NCBI GenBank assembly: GCA_951213105.1
Contig: OX578136.1
Location: 75,013,230-75,077,229 of the forward strand
From: Amaurobius ferox
Taxonomy: Eukaryota > Arthropoda > Arachnida > Araneae > Amaurobiidae
Length of the DNA stretch: 64,000 nt
Direction of reading: 5' to 3'
Shown: one piece after another, positions 1 to 11,800 of the stretch
Layout of the letters: each line of letters starts with the position of its first letter
Position numbering within the stretch: the first letter of the stretch is position 1
The notes under the pieces: model-generated
Seen by the model: only the letters and a program-made list of their open reading frames with translations
What the model was told of the DNA's origin: nothing
Databases searched by the model: none
Position numbers and translations under genes: made by a program

Positions 1-2
1 CA

Positions 3-122
3 GATAGAGTAACCTGTTTTGCTTATGGTAAACGTGATGATATCATCACATTATGGATAAAATCCGATGGTAAATCAAACACTTTAAAACCTTATATGCA
101 TATTGAAAAAATCCCTTTCTAA
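3..122 (+). CDS. C-terminal end of a virus-like ORF, cut by the window edge
   Basis: An open frame enters from the left edge and stops at 120-122, giving about 39 residues, lysine-, aspartate- and isoleucine-rich, ending in KIPF. It is followed 17 bp later by the next virus-like start codon, in keeping with the tight spacing of the block. The stretch around DDIITLWIKS faintly recalls the end of cap-binding eIF4E-like proteins, which some giant viruses carry, but this is too short to claim. Product unknown. Confidence 0.35.
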   Translation, partial: DRVTCFAYGKRDDIITLWIKSDGKSNTLKPYMHIEKIPF

Positions 123-139
123 AATACGTTCACCAATAA

Positions 140-790
140 ATGGATATTGATTGGAATGCATTTTCCAGAAATAATTTATCTGAAGATGTAATTAGAAATC
201 TTAAAGATCATGTAAATATGGATTTAATTTTTTAATATTCATCACTGTCTGATTCTTTTATTGAAGAATTTGCTCAACCTGATGATTGGCCTAAAATTTC
301 TAGATATCAAAAATTATCAGAAGATTTTATAGAAAAATGTAAAGATAAAGTAGATTGGGAAAACATTTCTCATTATCAAACTTTAAGTAACGAATTTATC
401 ATAAAATTTTCTGATCATTTAGATATATATAAAGTATCAATGTTTCAAAATCTTTCAGAAGATACCATGAGAGTATTAAAAGATGATATAAATTGGTTGT
501 ATATAACTAGATATCAAACATATAGTGAAAATTTTATAGAAGAATTTATGCATAAATTAGATTTTTGTTATTTGATTAAATACAAATTTGATCTATTACC
601 TGATCACTTTTTTAATGTTTATTGGAAAAAAATACAAGCTATACAGATGAGTGAATTAAATAAAAAGTTTAGTCATCATGAAATAGAACCTTACAGAGAA
701 AAAATTATTGAAGAGATTTGTGAAGTTAAAAAAGTCTTGAGAGAATGTGTTTATTTTTTGAGACAATTAACTAACAAAGATGAAAAATAA
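140..790 (+). pseudogene. Giant-virus-like repeat protein with one in-frame stop
   Basis: Reading from ATG 140, the frame continues to the stop at 788-790 apart from one TAA at 233-235, after 31 residues. The protein is made of degenerate repeats of about 20-24 residues built around W-x-x-I-S-x-Y-Q-x-L-S-x-x-F-I (for example WENISHYQTLSNEFI), then a lysine/glutamate-rich tail. Repeats of this style occur in giant-virus protein families of unknown function. The start at 140 is preferred because it is preceded by GTTCACCAATAA, the motif also seen before 818 and 2148; the ATG at 440 is internal. The stop may reflect decay after integration. Function unknown. Confidence 0.55.
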
Positions 791-817
791 ATATTTAATA
801 ATAATGTTTCTAAATAA

Positions 818-2131
818 ATGAATGTTATATATAATAATGGTATAAAAAAACATTTATATCTTTCTTAAATATAGAGAATCCTACTGAAGTGATATCTATT
901 TTTTTATTTAATTATCTTGATGGTATAGAATATTTAATGTCACTTGAAGGTATAGAGAATTTAACTAATTTAAAAGAATTATATTGTGAGGGAAATAAAT
1001 TAACGTCAATTGAAGGAATAGAAAATTTAATAAATTTAGAAATATTATCTTGTGGAGAAAATAAATTAACGTCACTTGAAGGAAAAAAAATTTAACGAAT
1101 TTAAAAGTATTATTTTGTGGAGGAAATAAATTAACTTCACTTGAAGGAATAGAAAATTTAACGAATTTAAAAGTATTATTTTGTGGAGGAAATAAATTAA
1201 CTTTACTTGAAGGAATAGAAAATTTAATAAATTTAGAAGAATTATATTGTGAAGGAAATAAAATAACTTCACTTGAAAGAATAAAAAATTTAATAAATTT
1301 AAAAAAACTATATTGTGGAGACAATAAATTAACTTCACTTGAAGGAATAGAAAATTTAACAAATTTAGGAGAATTATATTGTATGACGTGTAGATTAACT
1401 TCACTTGAAGGAATAGAAAATTTAACAAATTTAGAAGAATTATATATTGTGGAGAAAATAAATTAACTTCACTTGAAGGAATAGAAAATTTAATAAATAT
1501 AGTATTATTAGATTGTAGAGAAAATGATATTACATCTCTAACTGAATTAATATTTTTGCCTAGAATAGATGAAGTATGGTATGATGAAAATAAAATAAAT
1601 TTACCCCTGATTTCAAGAAGACAATTATTTCATAATAATGTATATAGTGACTCTCAAAATGTGCATAATACATATATACAAAAATCTTTGAGAGACACAA
1701 TCAAAAAATTATTAAATACAGAAATTACGTATGATTTAGATGAATGCATTAAAGAATTAGGTATAAAAATTAAAAGATACTTACTGGAGGTAGAATTCCA
1801 TAATATTAAATTTAGAGAGATATTAGTTGTTGTGTTTAATAGAATTTTAAAAAATGAGAATAAAAATGAAATAATAAAAGTGTTAAAAGATGAACTAAAA
1901 GAGGGTGATGATAAATGTTTTGTAGGGAAAGTAACTAGAATAATTAATGTACTAAATGGATTTGATCCTGATGTTTCTATTACAATTTCTGATAATGAAC
2001 AAAAAAATATTATAGCTGAAAAAATATTTAGAGAGTCAAAGTCTGATGAAGAATACAGAGAAAAACTTATAAAAGAGATGGAAGAAAGAGGTTTTACAGA
2101 TTATGAAGAATGGGTGAATTTATATTTATAA
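818..2131 (+). pseudogene. Leucine-rich-repeat protein, giant-virus-like, frameshifted
   Basis: About nine tandem 66-bp units (about 940-1530) encode 22-residue leucine-rich repeats of the form NKLTSLEGIENLTNLKELYC. They run into a non-repetitive, acidic and lysine-rich C-terminal domain of about 190 residues (1556-2131). ATG 818 carries the shared upstream motif, but at least three frameshifts separate it from the end. One lies near 860-875. One is at about 1083, where a repeat unit has lost one base within a run of A. One is at about 1442, where AT is duplicated. Each frame segment keeps the same repeat register, so the shifts are real lesions or assembly errors and not separate genes. In giant viruses such LRR proteins are usually of unknown role. 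Long antisense ORFs over the repeats are shadows. Confidence 0.6.
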
Positions 2132-2147
2132 AAATGTTTACTAATAA

Positions 2148-2432
2148 ATGGAAGAGTTCAATAGACTGAGAGGTTATCCTAAAACATTTAAATTAAATGA
2201 TTTAAGTCCTGGGGAATATGATCTGATATCATTGAGAAAAATTAATACTAAATATGGAGATTCAGTAATCGTAAAGTTACATGTGGAAGTTGAAGAAAAA
2301 GAGTATTACCTTGCGAATAAACATGGAAAACTTTCTGATGAATCAATATATAAAATCAATAAAGGAAGATATATATTTAAGTATTCAGGTATGATTGATG
2401 ATAAATACGTATATGAATTAGATAAAGCTTAA
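2148..2432 (+). CDS. Small intact virus-like protein, 94 aa
   Basis: An uninterrupted 94-codon ORF, charged and beta-rich in appearance. The pattern F-K-L-N-D-L-x-x-G-E-Y-D-L-I, followed by a K-Y-G-D-S-V-I-V-K-L strand pair, suggests a small OB-fold-like or nucleic-acid-binding domain; this is inferred from pattern only. It starts 16 bp after the LRR gene and is preceded directly by GTTTACTAATAA, matching the motif before the other two virus-like starts. It is the only unbroken gene in the virus-like block. No signal peptide or membrane segment is visible. Confidence 0.45.
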   Translation: MEEFNRLRGYPKTFKLNDLSPGEYDLISLRKINTKYGDSVIVKLHVEVEEKEYYLANKHGKLSDESIYKINKGRYIFKYSGMIDDKYVYELDKA

Positions 2433-2441
2433 TCATTTTTC

Positions 2442-2465
2442 AGTGGGGATGTGTCACCCCCCACT
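2442..2465 (+). terminator. Stem-loop after the last virus-like ORF
   Basis: AGTGGGG and CCCCACT form a perfect 7-bp stem with a 10-nt loop, 9 bp after the stop codon at 2432. In mimivirus-type giant viruses, transcripts end and are polyadenylated at such palindromes, so this placement fits a viral 3' end signal. Second GC hairpins lie near 2610 (GGGGT/ACCCC) and 2768-2795 (AGAGGAC/GTCCTCT). Confidence 0.45.
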
Positions 2466-2639
2466 ATAAAATTATCATATCTTTTTTATTAAACATATGT
2501 TTTGTAATTCATAATGATTTCATTCATATTTATATAATTCTTTTTAATTTTAGAAAAAATGTTTAGATTTAGTTAAACATTTTGAGTTTTTCTATTAAAT
2601 ATATGGGGGGGTCTCAACCCCACCCTTTAAAAACAGGGG

Positions 2640-2990
2640 GGCTTCCATTCAGGTCCTCTTTTTTCACGCATTTATTTTAAATAATTCACTGCATATTAAT
2701 ATGTCTAGCTTTTTAACTAAAAAGTTCACTGTTAAAAGGTATATATATACACATTTTTAATATATTAGAGGACTTCCATTCATTTGGAGGTCCTCTTTTT
2801 TCATGCATTTATTTTATATGTCTAGCTTTTTAACTAAAAAAGTTCAGTAATTCACTGTTAAAATTTGGTCTTAATGAGAAAAAGGTATATATACACCTTT
2901 TTTAGCTATAAAATCATGTTTTTAATATTAAAATGGATCGAGACCTTTTTTTTTTCATAAAAAAAAAAAAAAAGCTATTAAATCATGTTT
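2640..2990. repeat. Imperfect tandem duplication, unit about 120-130 bp
   Basis: Two units start with CTTCCATTCA (about 2643 and 2770). They share GGTCCTCTTTTTTCA, GCATTTATTTTA, TGTCTAGCTTTTTAACTAAA and GGTATATATACAC in the same order with small indels. A third, more decayed, poly-A/T-rich stretch follows to about 2990. No ORF is present. It lies at the junction between the virus-like block and the transposon/host sequence. Confidence 0.55.
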
Positions 2991-3184
2991 TTTAATGTAA
3001 AAAGAGTTTGTGCGCTCATACAAGCATATGGATACTACTTACAACACATATTTAGGATTGATAAAATGCATTATAAATTTCCTATTACTCAAATTCTTCA
3101 CTACAGGTATTAGAATCTTCATTTAGATTGGCATAATTCATACACAAGAAAGCACAATTATCATCTGAGTCTGAAAATGTTGAA

Positions 3185-3440
3185 GAGTGTGAGTTGCATT
3201 AGGTAACTATGCAACTAAGATTATGTGCTTTTCTCTGCAAAAACTAATATATAAAGTAATGTGGGATTTATGCCCATCTAAGGAAATTATTACTGGAAAT
3301 AATGTTTGTTTTTCAACTAAATAGGGATAAAAAACATTAGCAGTATACTCGCAAAATATCTTTCCAGTTATCCATCCAGTCTGAAATAGTATCTACTCTC
3401 CAATGGCCAGGTGCTGATAAGCTTTTAAAGTTGGCATAGT
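3185..3440 (-). pseudogene. pogo/Tigger-type DDE transposase remnant
   Basis: Read on the minus strand, the segment ANVFYPYL, then PVIISLDGHKSHIT, then FCREKHIILVA and LPNATH appear in order and nearly in frame. This is the catalytic-core layout of pogo/Tigger (DDE_1) transposases, where the second catalytic aspartate lies in the LDGHxSH motif. A stop codon falls between HIILVA and LPNATH, and both flanks decay quickly, so the gene is dead. It lies downstream of the first exon of the dehydrogenase gene on the same strand, perhaps within its first intron. Confidence 0.7.
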
Positions 3441-4188
3441 GGCATACCATCCTTAAATGCTAATATCGCACTTTCCACTTAAGCACAGACTTTTCATTTT
3501 TACACCTAAGCCCACTTTCTGCCTCACCATATGCAAATTTAATATAAAACCATGAAAACTACTAATTACATTTTCTATGCAACATAAATTTACATTGTAG
3601 GTCTATTTGAAATAATTAAATTGACAAATTTAAGTGCTTAATATACACAGTCAAAACTGAGGCATATGTTGTTCCATTTTTGATCACCTTGATACACAAA
3701 AGTGGAGTGTATGTGGAATTTATTGTACCAGTGTTGGCCACCTTTAGAATAAAGTCTAAATATATTTCTTTATAGAATTAATTAAGAAACAAATCTTACC
3801 TTTTAATTGCTAAAATATAAACTTTTGTGAAACTGATGATTCAAAACAATAGAAGAATAAAAATTTCAAAACCTTGTTGCTTAGTAAAAACCTTAAAACC
3901 TATGAGAAAAGAGAACAACACATTTACGTTATTTTTCTGGTAAGTCCCATGGTATAGGTAAATAACCAAGGATGGTACATATAATCCAAAACAATGTTAG
4001 CAAAATGGAAGAACAAAATTTATTCGTTCAATAACACATTCAATTGTTAATTATTTGTAAAATTGTTATAATGTGGCCAAAACTGGAGCATTTACCCTAT
4101 TACGCAAAAGTATATCAATACAGTAACAATTCTAAATTTCTTAGTGATATAACATCATACATTTATTTTTCAACATTATATTACAAAC

Positions 4189-4311
4189 CTCTGCTTTTCC
4201 TGGATTTCTACAAAGAGCAATTACATTCGGAGTTCTTGAAAATTTGGCTAATTGCTTAACAAATTCAAATCCTAAACCTCGACTGGCTCCAGTAACCACT
4301 ATATTAGCCAT
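4189..4311 (-). CDS. Short-chain dehydrogenase/reductase, first coding exon
   Basis: The minus strand encodes 41 residues from ATG 4311: MANIVVTGASRGLGFEF, then VKQLAKF and a CRNPGKAE end. TGASRGLG is the T-G-x3-G-x-G dinucleotide-binding motif of the Rossmann fold. The arrangement, with a start at the first beta strand and a CRNP segment at the second strand, matches the sniffer/C-factor-like carbonyl reductases of arthropods (usual length about 245-255 aa). The exon ends in phase 0 at a GTTTGT donor (plus-strand 4188-4183). No later exon was recognised between 4188 and the left edge, so the rest of the gene, including the YxxxK site, must lie beyond the window or be lost. It is divergently arranged with IFT57. 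Confidence 0.75.
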
Positions 4312-5682
4312 AATGAATTTTTTGAATTCAAATAAATATTAATTAAATTAATATACGCTATTTTATACTACTTCTAACATGTGATATAAATGCTAATAAT
4401 GTTAATTCAAATAATGTTATTAAACGTTAATAGCTACATTATACGACGAAAACAAACTCTAGTTAGCAGACAATATTTACTATTGCTATTGCCAGATTCG
4501 GATGTTTTAGAACAAATAAAAAATAATTTGAAAATAATCTTTAAATGAATTAAAAAGAAGAAAAGCTATGTTCTAAAATATGTCATATGATTTACTAGAA
4601 GAAAATGTTGCATGATTACTTTGCATGGAGTCACGCGCCAATGTTAGGCTGTGTCTACAGACAATTTTCTTCCTTTTCATGTAAACATATTATTCGATTT
4701 TAAACGATTGTAACCATGGTAACATTCTGACTTAGTTACAAAGTTGTACGCAGTTGAATATTTTTTTCTGTTATGAAATTATTACGTTCAAAACATAGTA
4801 ATTTATCATGACATGAAGATGGCAAAGTATCTGGGTTTAATATGCGAAAACTTCCTGACAACCATTTGCGGATGTTTCCAGGTAAACAACGTAAAGCCAA
4901 ACGTGTTGTTGTGCAACTTGCATTTTTTGGTTTACAAGCGGTATTATCATTCATTTGCTAAGGATATTAGATTGTGACATCAATATGCTGACAAAAATCT
5001 TTAACTACGTTTGGAGTGAAGCTGACATCCTATTCTACAACTTGAATTGCATTTCATGTTTTACAGAAGTCACTAGCACCATTAAACATAAAATCCCATA
5101 TAACTATAACATTTATAATTCCTTAAACTAAATGCAATGTATAAATATATTTCCTATTTACTCGAATTCCTCTGAAATGTTAATTCGAGTGGCTAGTGAT
5201 TGTCAGTATAATGAGTATAACATTATAATGACAATATAAATTAAATTGTATTTGACTGATAGGGTAAAATGCAATCTAGTGTCAATAGAATGTTTGTGAC
5301 CTACAGTTATTTTTACCCATAGACTTCATAGCAAGAATTTACCTTTCTTTGGATTTCCATGAATATTTTAGGGCAACAAAACTTTAGAATGTTTAATTAA
5401 AATATAATACTATCCAGTGATGATTGATTTTTTTTTTTTTTTCATCTTTTGCTATCCCATAATTTTCTGTAGAGCTGTTAAAAAGTCCAATTCAGAAAAT
5501 TTAGTATACAAAAGTATTTTGTTTCACAATTTGGTTATTCCATTCCTTGATTTATATTCTCAGGGTCAAGAACAGCCCAATTTTGGCAACCCTATTGACT
5601 CATCAACTTTTTTATAGCTAGTTCTGACACTTCTATAGTAGTAGTGTTATTCTAATATTGGTACTTTTCTAATGTATTTCAG
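4312..5682. other. IFT57: Divergent upstream region of the dehydrogenase and IFT57 genes
   Basis: About 1.4 kb separates the two divergent start codons. It contains an RFX X-box (4710-4723), and a plausible IFT57 leader-exon donor, CAG/GTAAAC, at 4881/4882. The acceptor of the coding-start exon is TATTTCAG ending at 5682, so the leader intron would be about 800 bp. A 72-codon minus-strand ORF at 4736-4954 has no recognisable domain and overlaps the putative leader exon. I treat it as chance. Confidence 0.4.
4710..4723. promoter_or_regulatory. RFX X-box upstream of IFT57
   Basis: GTAACCATGGTAAC is a perfect 14-bp palindrome that fits the X-box consensus GTNRCC-N(0-3)-RGYAAC. RFX factors (DAF-19 in nematodes) drive intraflagellar-transport genes through such sites, and the nematode IFT57 orthologue che-13 is a classical target. 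It lies about 1 kb before the IFT57 ATG but only about 170 bp before the likely leader-exon donor, so it is probably close to the transcription start. It could also act on the divergent dehydrogenase gene. Confidence 0.75.
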
Positions 5683-5703
5683 GTATAATCACAATTTGAA
5701 GCA

Positions 5704-5861
5704 ATGGATGAACGTCGGCAGAGTCGAGGAGAAGCAGTAGATGGAGGTCCTGGATATGCTTACATGACGTTTGTTTTGATGGAAAGTCTTCTGGATAAAC
5801 TTAAACTTTTAAATTATGATACAGAATTCACACAAGAATTCAAAATGAAATGTATCAGTAG
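5704..5861 (+). CDS. IFT57: IFT57 coding exon 1
   Basis: Residues 1-52 plus two bases of codon 53. The ATG in context GAAGCAATGG opens MDERRQSRGEAVDGGPGYAY, an N-terminus with the usual MESLLDKLKLL helix. The exon continues upstream to an acceptor (TTTCAG) at 5682, so 21 nt of 5' leader belong to it. The donor is AG/GTATGT at 5862. The frame stays open into the intron to 5970 by chance. Confidence 0.9.
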
Positions 5862-8800
5862 GTATGTAAATCTGACGGGAAATCATATTATAAAAATAAT
5901 AGTATTAGAGTTTGTCCAGTTCCCATGGTCTGAATGTGGCCTGATTTCTTTAAAATGGTTTTGGGCTTAGTTTTTAAAAATTTTTGGTTGGTCGTCTCAG
6001 ACTATTCAATGTTTGAAAAATTTATGAATGAAATTTAATAACATATATGAAATTATTTTGCTGATTTCAGCTATTTAAGATATGAAAATGATCTATAAAA
6101 TATCAATTTTTACTTTGATTCTTTGTACAAAAATTGCAGAAATTGATGATTTTGACACAGTTGGATAACCATAATTTTAGTCCAGGCTGGACTATGATTC
6201 TACATTTAAAATTTCTTTGGTCTTGGACTATGTACAAGCACTGGTATTGTCAGGTCAGGTATAAGTTCGAAATTTTGAACTATGCAGACCTCTAAAGTTG
6301 CTTATGATTTTGCTTATCTTAACTATTACATTTAGTTCTTTATTGTGTAATTTCTATATTGTATCTAAATTTGATTGGGTTACAAATTGATTGGGTTGTT
6401 ATGTTATGCTTCCATCACTTTTGCTTGATAGCAATAACTCAAATACACTAAATATTACAAGTGTATTATGTATGTACAACAGCACAGTGATATATGCTGC
6501 CAAATTTTGTCAACTACTACACTTTTAAATCTGAAATGTCATTCACTTAGAGTTTATATTATGTTGTGAATTAATAAGAAAGTTTAATACACATTTATTG
6601 TATATTCATAAGTTTATGTAGATTTTGACTTTTACACTCTTAAGTAGTGGCACCTCGTGGTTTTGAATGGATAAGGCACATATATTGGTTTGACTATCAG
6701 GCCTTGTTCTGGGATTTCTGTTTTTGTTAGCCACAAATTAGTCATTTTTGTTTTTTATTGGCCACTTTTTAAAATTTGTAGACACAGATTTTATTTTTAT
6801 AATTTTTGCTATATCTTTTATTTTTCTTTATAGATGCTGATACCTTCCCTGTAATAATCTGAAAAATAAATTAAAATTTTAGCACTATATTAATTTTTTT
6901 TTGTACAGTTAATAACATATAAAAAATATGATGTGGGTAGCATATGCCTTTCCTTATATAAGGCAATGAATTTACTTCTTTCACAGTGAAAAAATGATGT
7001 ATGAGATCCACAGCACATTATTTTTAATACTGAATTGTACATTTGGCACTTTTCTGGATGACAACATGTAAAACTGTTGCAAAGTACTCAATTTATACAG
7101 TCTGTTGAAAAAAATATATGCATTGATAAGAAATCAAGCTACGGCTGCCTATTACTAAAAATACTTAATAACTTATTTCTTTAAAATATGTCTAATTGTG
7201 CAATTCAGCTCAAATTTAACAAGATAAATTCTAGCAGACCCTGTTTGTGAGATGTCGATCAGACGTATAACCCTATCACGCCTTCCTATTGCAGGAAGCA
7301 CAGACCTAGGCATCTTCTGTTTAGCACCGATGGTACTAAATGGAAGAAACGTCGATTTGTCATTCCACAACCAGGAGTCTCTTAACTCTGAATGCCGGTA
7401 GATGGCGGCACTTGCTGTCTCTCTGCCCCGTTCGCTTTCCTGGCCCAGCCACTGGCCAACCCAACTGCTTGCTTTTGCCCGCATTTTAACTGCTAGACCA
7501 GTACTATCTCCAATCCACGTTTCCAAAACTTAAGTTTATATTGTAAATTGTAATTTATTTGTGTGTCACTGAAAAGTGCCTTTTTTTCACTAGAGCTATG
7601 GTACCCGGACTGCATTGGTAGTCTTTAAATTTAAACTCAAACTTTAATCTTGATAATCTTGATACTTTAACGTTAAATTCTCTTGTACTTTAAATATTTT
7701 AACTTGCACTGTTTTAACTTCTTAACTTAAACTTGTTTGTTATTATTACTTAAATTAAAGTTATCATTTATTTTAAATCGCAGTATAACTTTATCTTCCT
7801 CAGAGCCTGCTCTGATTTTCTATTTGCTGCCCTTAAGGCATTGGCCCCTCCCCCTCCCTCCTTAGTTTCACCGACTTGAAGGTTGAAGCCATCCAAGACA
7901 AAGACCAATCAGATTCCAGCACACAGCAACTTCCAGTCCAGCGCCCTCAATGGAGCAGAGCGCACAACGCATATTGCTATATACGTTACACTCATCCACA
8001 GGTGAACATATTGCTATATTCGATGTGGGGTTAAGTGCCTCATGCACAGGAACCCCGAAAGGATTCGTCTTGGCTTGGCTTGGCAATTCAGCTTTTATTC
8101 ATTTACATTGCTGAGAGTGCACAATTATCTTTTTCATCCATCTCCATCCCCTTATTATTGCACAGTGGATTGACTAAACTAACTTATTTTTATATTTGGT
8201 TAGAAAAATTTGTAATGAAATTGTTAATATCATCCTAAATACAAATTTTCAGATTTTTCTGATTTAATTGGCATCTAAAAGAGTTAAGACAGTTATTATC
8301 AATGATGGACACAGTCATGAGGGAATCTTTCTAATTCTTAAATATAGCATGTTAATCTTTAGGATGTTATTAAAACTGTAAATATATACTATGCTGACTA
8401 GTTAAAATTACTAATTTATTAATTTTATCTTCTAGACATTATTTTGCTTTACCTACAAATCCAGGTGAGCAGTTTTTCTTGTTTTCATCGCTAGCTGCAT
8501 GGCTGATTCGAAAATGTGGAATTAAATTTGATTCTCCTCAAGAGGTATGTTTTAAACTATATCAATCAGCATTTTTAAAAATCTAATTCATTTTTAATAA
8601 TCTATGAAGCAAATAAATACTAATGATTACATAATGTGACTATTTTATATGATTGCATTTCTGATAATTGTCAATTTTTGGATTAAAAAATGTTAACTTT
8701 ATAGTTTCTAGAAATTTTTGTTGGGATAAGTTCTTGAAAATGTTTTTTTAAGATTTCTAAGATTTTTTTAAGATTTCTAATGTCTTTTCTAAGATTCCTA

Positions 8801-11800
8801 AAAGCCATTTAGCAAGATTAACCCCTTTATACCTGAAATATTTTCTCTGCAAAATTGAATTCACACTAACTTTGAGCATGAATACAGAAAAATTTGGAAC
8901 AGCTTGGATATAAAGAATTTGGTGAAATCCGCCATTTTTTTTTGTCGCCAAGAATGGCGCCAACGTGTACGGTGTTTGAAAAGTCCCAACGGACGCCATC
9001 TTGGGCATTGCGCATAACAAATATAAACATATATAATTAAAAATGCATAAAAAATACGAAATTTTATAAAAACAAATATAAACATATATAAAGAAAAATG
9101 CATAAAAATGCCAATTTAACAATACTTAGAAAAAATATGAAATTTTATAAAAACGTTTGTACTTTAACAAAATTTAAGAAAAAACAGAACTTAGAAAAAA
9201 GTTTGTAAAAACGTTTGTACTTTAACAAAATTTAAGAAAAAACGATACTTAGAAAAAGTTTGTACTTTAACTAAATTTAAGAAAAAACGATACTTATACG
9301 TCTCACGTAGCAATAGCTATTTGTGGACAACATGAAAATCATAAAATTTGATACAGTCAAGAAATTAAACTTTAAATTACCCTCTAAAACAAAGCAGAAG
9401 CCATGCTTAAATCAAAATCAAAACACAGTACCTATTTTAATGAAATCCAAAACTTTTCAAAGAAAAACACGTGTAAATATCCAAATTGCACAAATAACTT
9501 TTTCCACATTGCAGTTATCAGAGAACGATCATTATTTCTATGTAAATTTTCTGCTTCTACATTATTTTATCTATTAACATGTGCTATTTTTAATTTTTGT
9601 ATGATATTCACGTATGATATTGTATGATATTCAATACATTTTTACAGACACAGCAACAACACAACAAAAATAAAATGGCCAAAGCCGAAGATATCAGAAA
9701 GCTAAAAGGGGTTGCCAGAAAAAGACATTTCGCGCCAAATGCAATTTATTTTCACGCCACATTTGCTGATTTATCATTTGCGAAAAAAACTGAGAAAACC
9801 AAATTCTTTATATCCAAGCTGCACCAAAAATTTATCAAATTAGAATCAATACTAAAATTCATTTTTACTTTCTGATCAAATACTAAAAGATAATATTTTG
9901 AGTTAAAAATACTATTTTGAAAAAACACTTACCTCTGATTGTAAATGGAAATCTGTCTGGTAGACATGTTATTTTCATGAATTTGTTATAAAAAATGCTA
10001 TAAACATAAAGGAAAATTCATTAGACTGTTGAGGGGTGAATCTCATGACAGTTCAACCTGTGTGCTGTCGTCTGTAATTTTCAGAAAGAATATTTTGTAC
10101 TTGGGTCAAAAACAACCCATTGGGCATAAATGAATTAATGGAATTTTAATGTATATTTATTTCATTTCATGTTAGGAATGACTATGACAAGAATGACATA
10201 TGAGTTTTTTCCCCCCGTGGAAATCAAAACTAACATTGGGAAAGAAAGTATGCACTATGCATAACTCACTTTTATGTACTAAGCACTAACAGGACACACA
10301 GTATTTTTAAATTTTCATTCATATTAAAAATAGCTAATGTGTGTCAGAAGTGACAGGTAATAAATATACTCATCAAATTTGAATAATAAAATTGAGTTTT
10401 CCCCACTGTTAATAGCAAACATCCAAAACTTTAAACAATGTAGAATAAATTTGCTCATTTAATGGATACTAAAAATCAAATATCATATTTTTCAGTTAAT
10501 TTCAAGAAATATAATTGTTTAACTCCTAGTAGTTATGTCCATATATTTTTACAGAAACTTAGTTAATTAAATAAACGGTGCAGACTTCAGTCCAATTGTG
10601 CTGAAAGGATTTTGTGTGAATAACATTTTGTAAAATACAACTTCAGTAATGTTTAATAAGTTTATTCGATTTTTTCAGACTTATTTTTTTTGTTTACAGG
10701 CTTTAAAATCACTAAAAATTACTGGCTAACTGTTTATAGCTAGCTAGAGCACGTTTAGTTTTTTGACGAGTTCATCTGAATACTCCTACCTTAGACTTCA
10801 TGATAAAATATCAAATTATTTTACTAACTTGCTTGGCTGTATATGAATTAAACTTAAACAATATATATGATGAGATTTTGCATTCAAGTTGACCTATAAA
10901 CTAGTCTTATAGCACATGAATACGTGCTTGAATATGTATATTTCCATCTGTTTTGTTCAAACTTCACCAATCATTAAACATCTTTAGAATCCAAGTTCAT
11001 TTAATCTCCTAATTTTTTTAAACAAAATAAGATATCTCATGCTTATGCATCAATATTACACCAAGGAGTAAATAAACAGATTGAACTGCAATAATTGTGA
11101 CCTTTTTAAATATTACATCTTTCCCTTCCATTGGAAAACCCAGATTAAAATACTAAAATATCGAAATTATAACCAATATATATAAAAAACTAAGGGCTGG
11201 ATCTAAAATTCAATTATATACACTTGTAGGGCTTTCAAAGATCTATAAATTTTTGCGCGTTGTTCATAGCTAGCACTTAGTTTTTGAGCATTACAAACTT
11301 GAAAAATGGGAAAATTTTCCATCATCTTCAACTTGACAAACGATTGAAATTTATAAGAACTTTTTTCCTAAATATAGATTTAGAAACTAATTTCCTAATG
11401 CATATTTTTGTCACTTACTATTTATGTCTCTTTTATAGTTTCAAAGATATTTTGAGTGAAAGTAAAAAAAAAAAATTACAAACTCCCCCCCCCCCCTCTC
11501 TCAAGTGCACTTGTTATTCACTTCAAAACTATGCTTCCATATTTTCTCCAATGTTTTTTAATGCTTTACAACAAAGTTGAAAAGTGTTTATGACTTTGTT
11601 CATTCTGTCTGTCTGTCTGTCCGTTAGCACGATAACTGCCGTAAAAATGACTTAATCAAAATGAAATTTAAGTATGTTGTTCAGACGGTCTGTAGAACCT
11701 ATGGGAATATAAATGAATAATATCACCCAATTAGTTTTGGATTGAACCCGGGTCGAAAAAATGAAATACATTGAGCCCTATAGGACCTAATTTTTCAAAC

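Larger units (their letters stand above)
1..2465 (+). other. Giant-virus-like endogenous segment
   Basis: Four intron-less ORFs lie head-to-tail on the plus strand with gaps of only 16-27 bp, unlike the rest of the window, where coding sequence is split into short exons. Two encode repeat proteins of kinds common in amoeba giant viruses: tandem W-x-x-I-S-x-Y-Q repeats and 22-residue leucine-rich repeats. A 12-nt motif of the form GTTYMYYAATAA sits directly before three start codons (128-139, 806-817, 2136-2147), and a stem-loop follows the last ORF. Two of the four genes are broken by a stop or frameshifts, so this looks like an old integrated fragment and not live virus. The left boundary is outside the window. 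The right boundary is somewhere between 2.47 and 3.2 kb, where transposon and intron-like sequence begins. The exact virus family cannot be decided by eye; pithovirus-, orpheovirus- or mimivirus-like lineages are all possible. Confidence 0.6.

Noticed and set aside
965..1428. Two minus-strand ORFs of about 118 codons over the LRR gene
   Set aside because: They are antisense shadows of the 66-bp leucine-rich repeat; their repetitive F/L/N composition comes from the sense repeat.
4736..4954. 72-codon minus ORF between the divergent genes
   Set aside because: No recognisable domain; it overlaps the probable IFT57 leader exon beside the X-box.
5862..5970. Extension of IFT57 exon 1 to the ORF end
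   Set aside because: A strong AG/GTATGT donor lies at 5862, and family homology continues in the exon at 8436.
9323..9875. Three overlapping short ORFs
   Set aside because: They lie inside a TIR-bounded non-autonomous element and have low-complexity composition.
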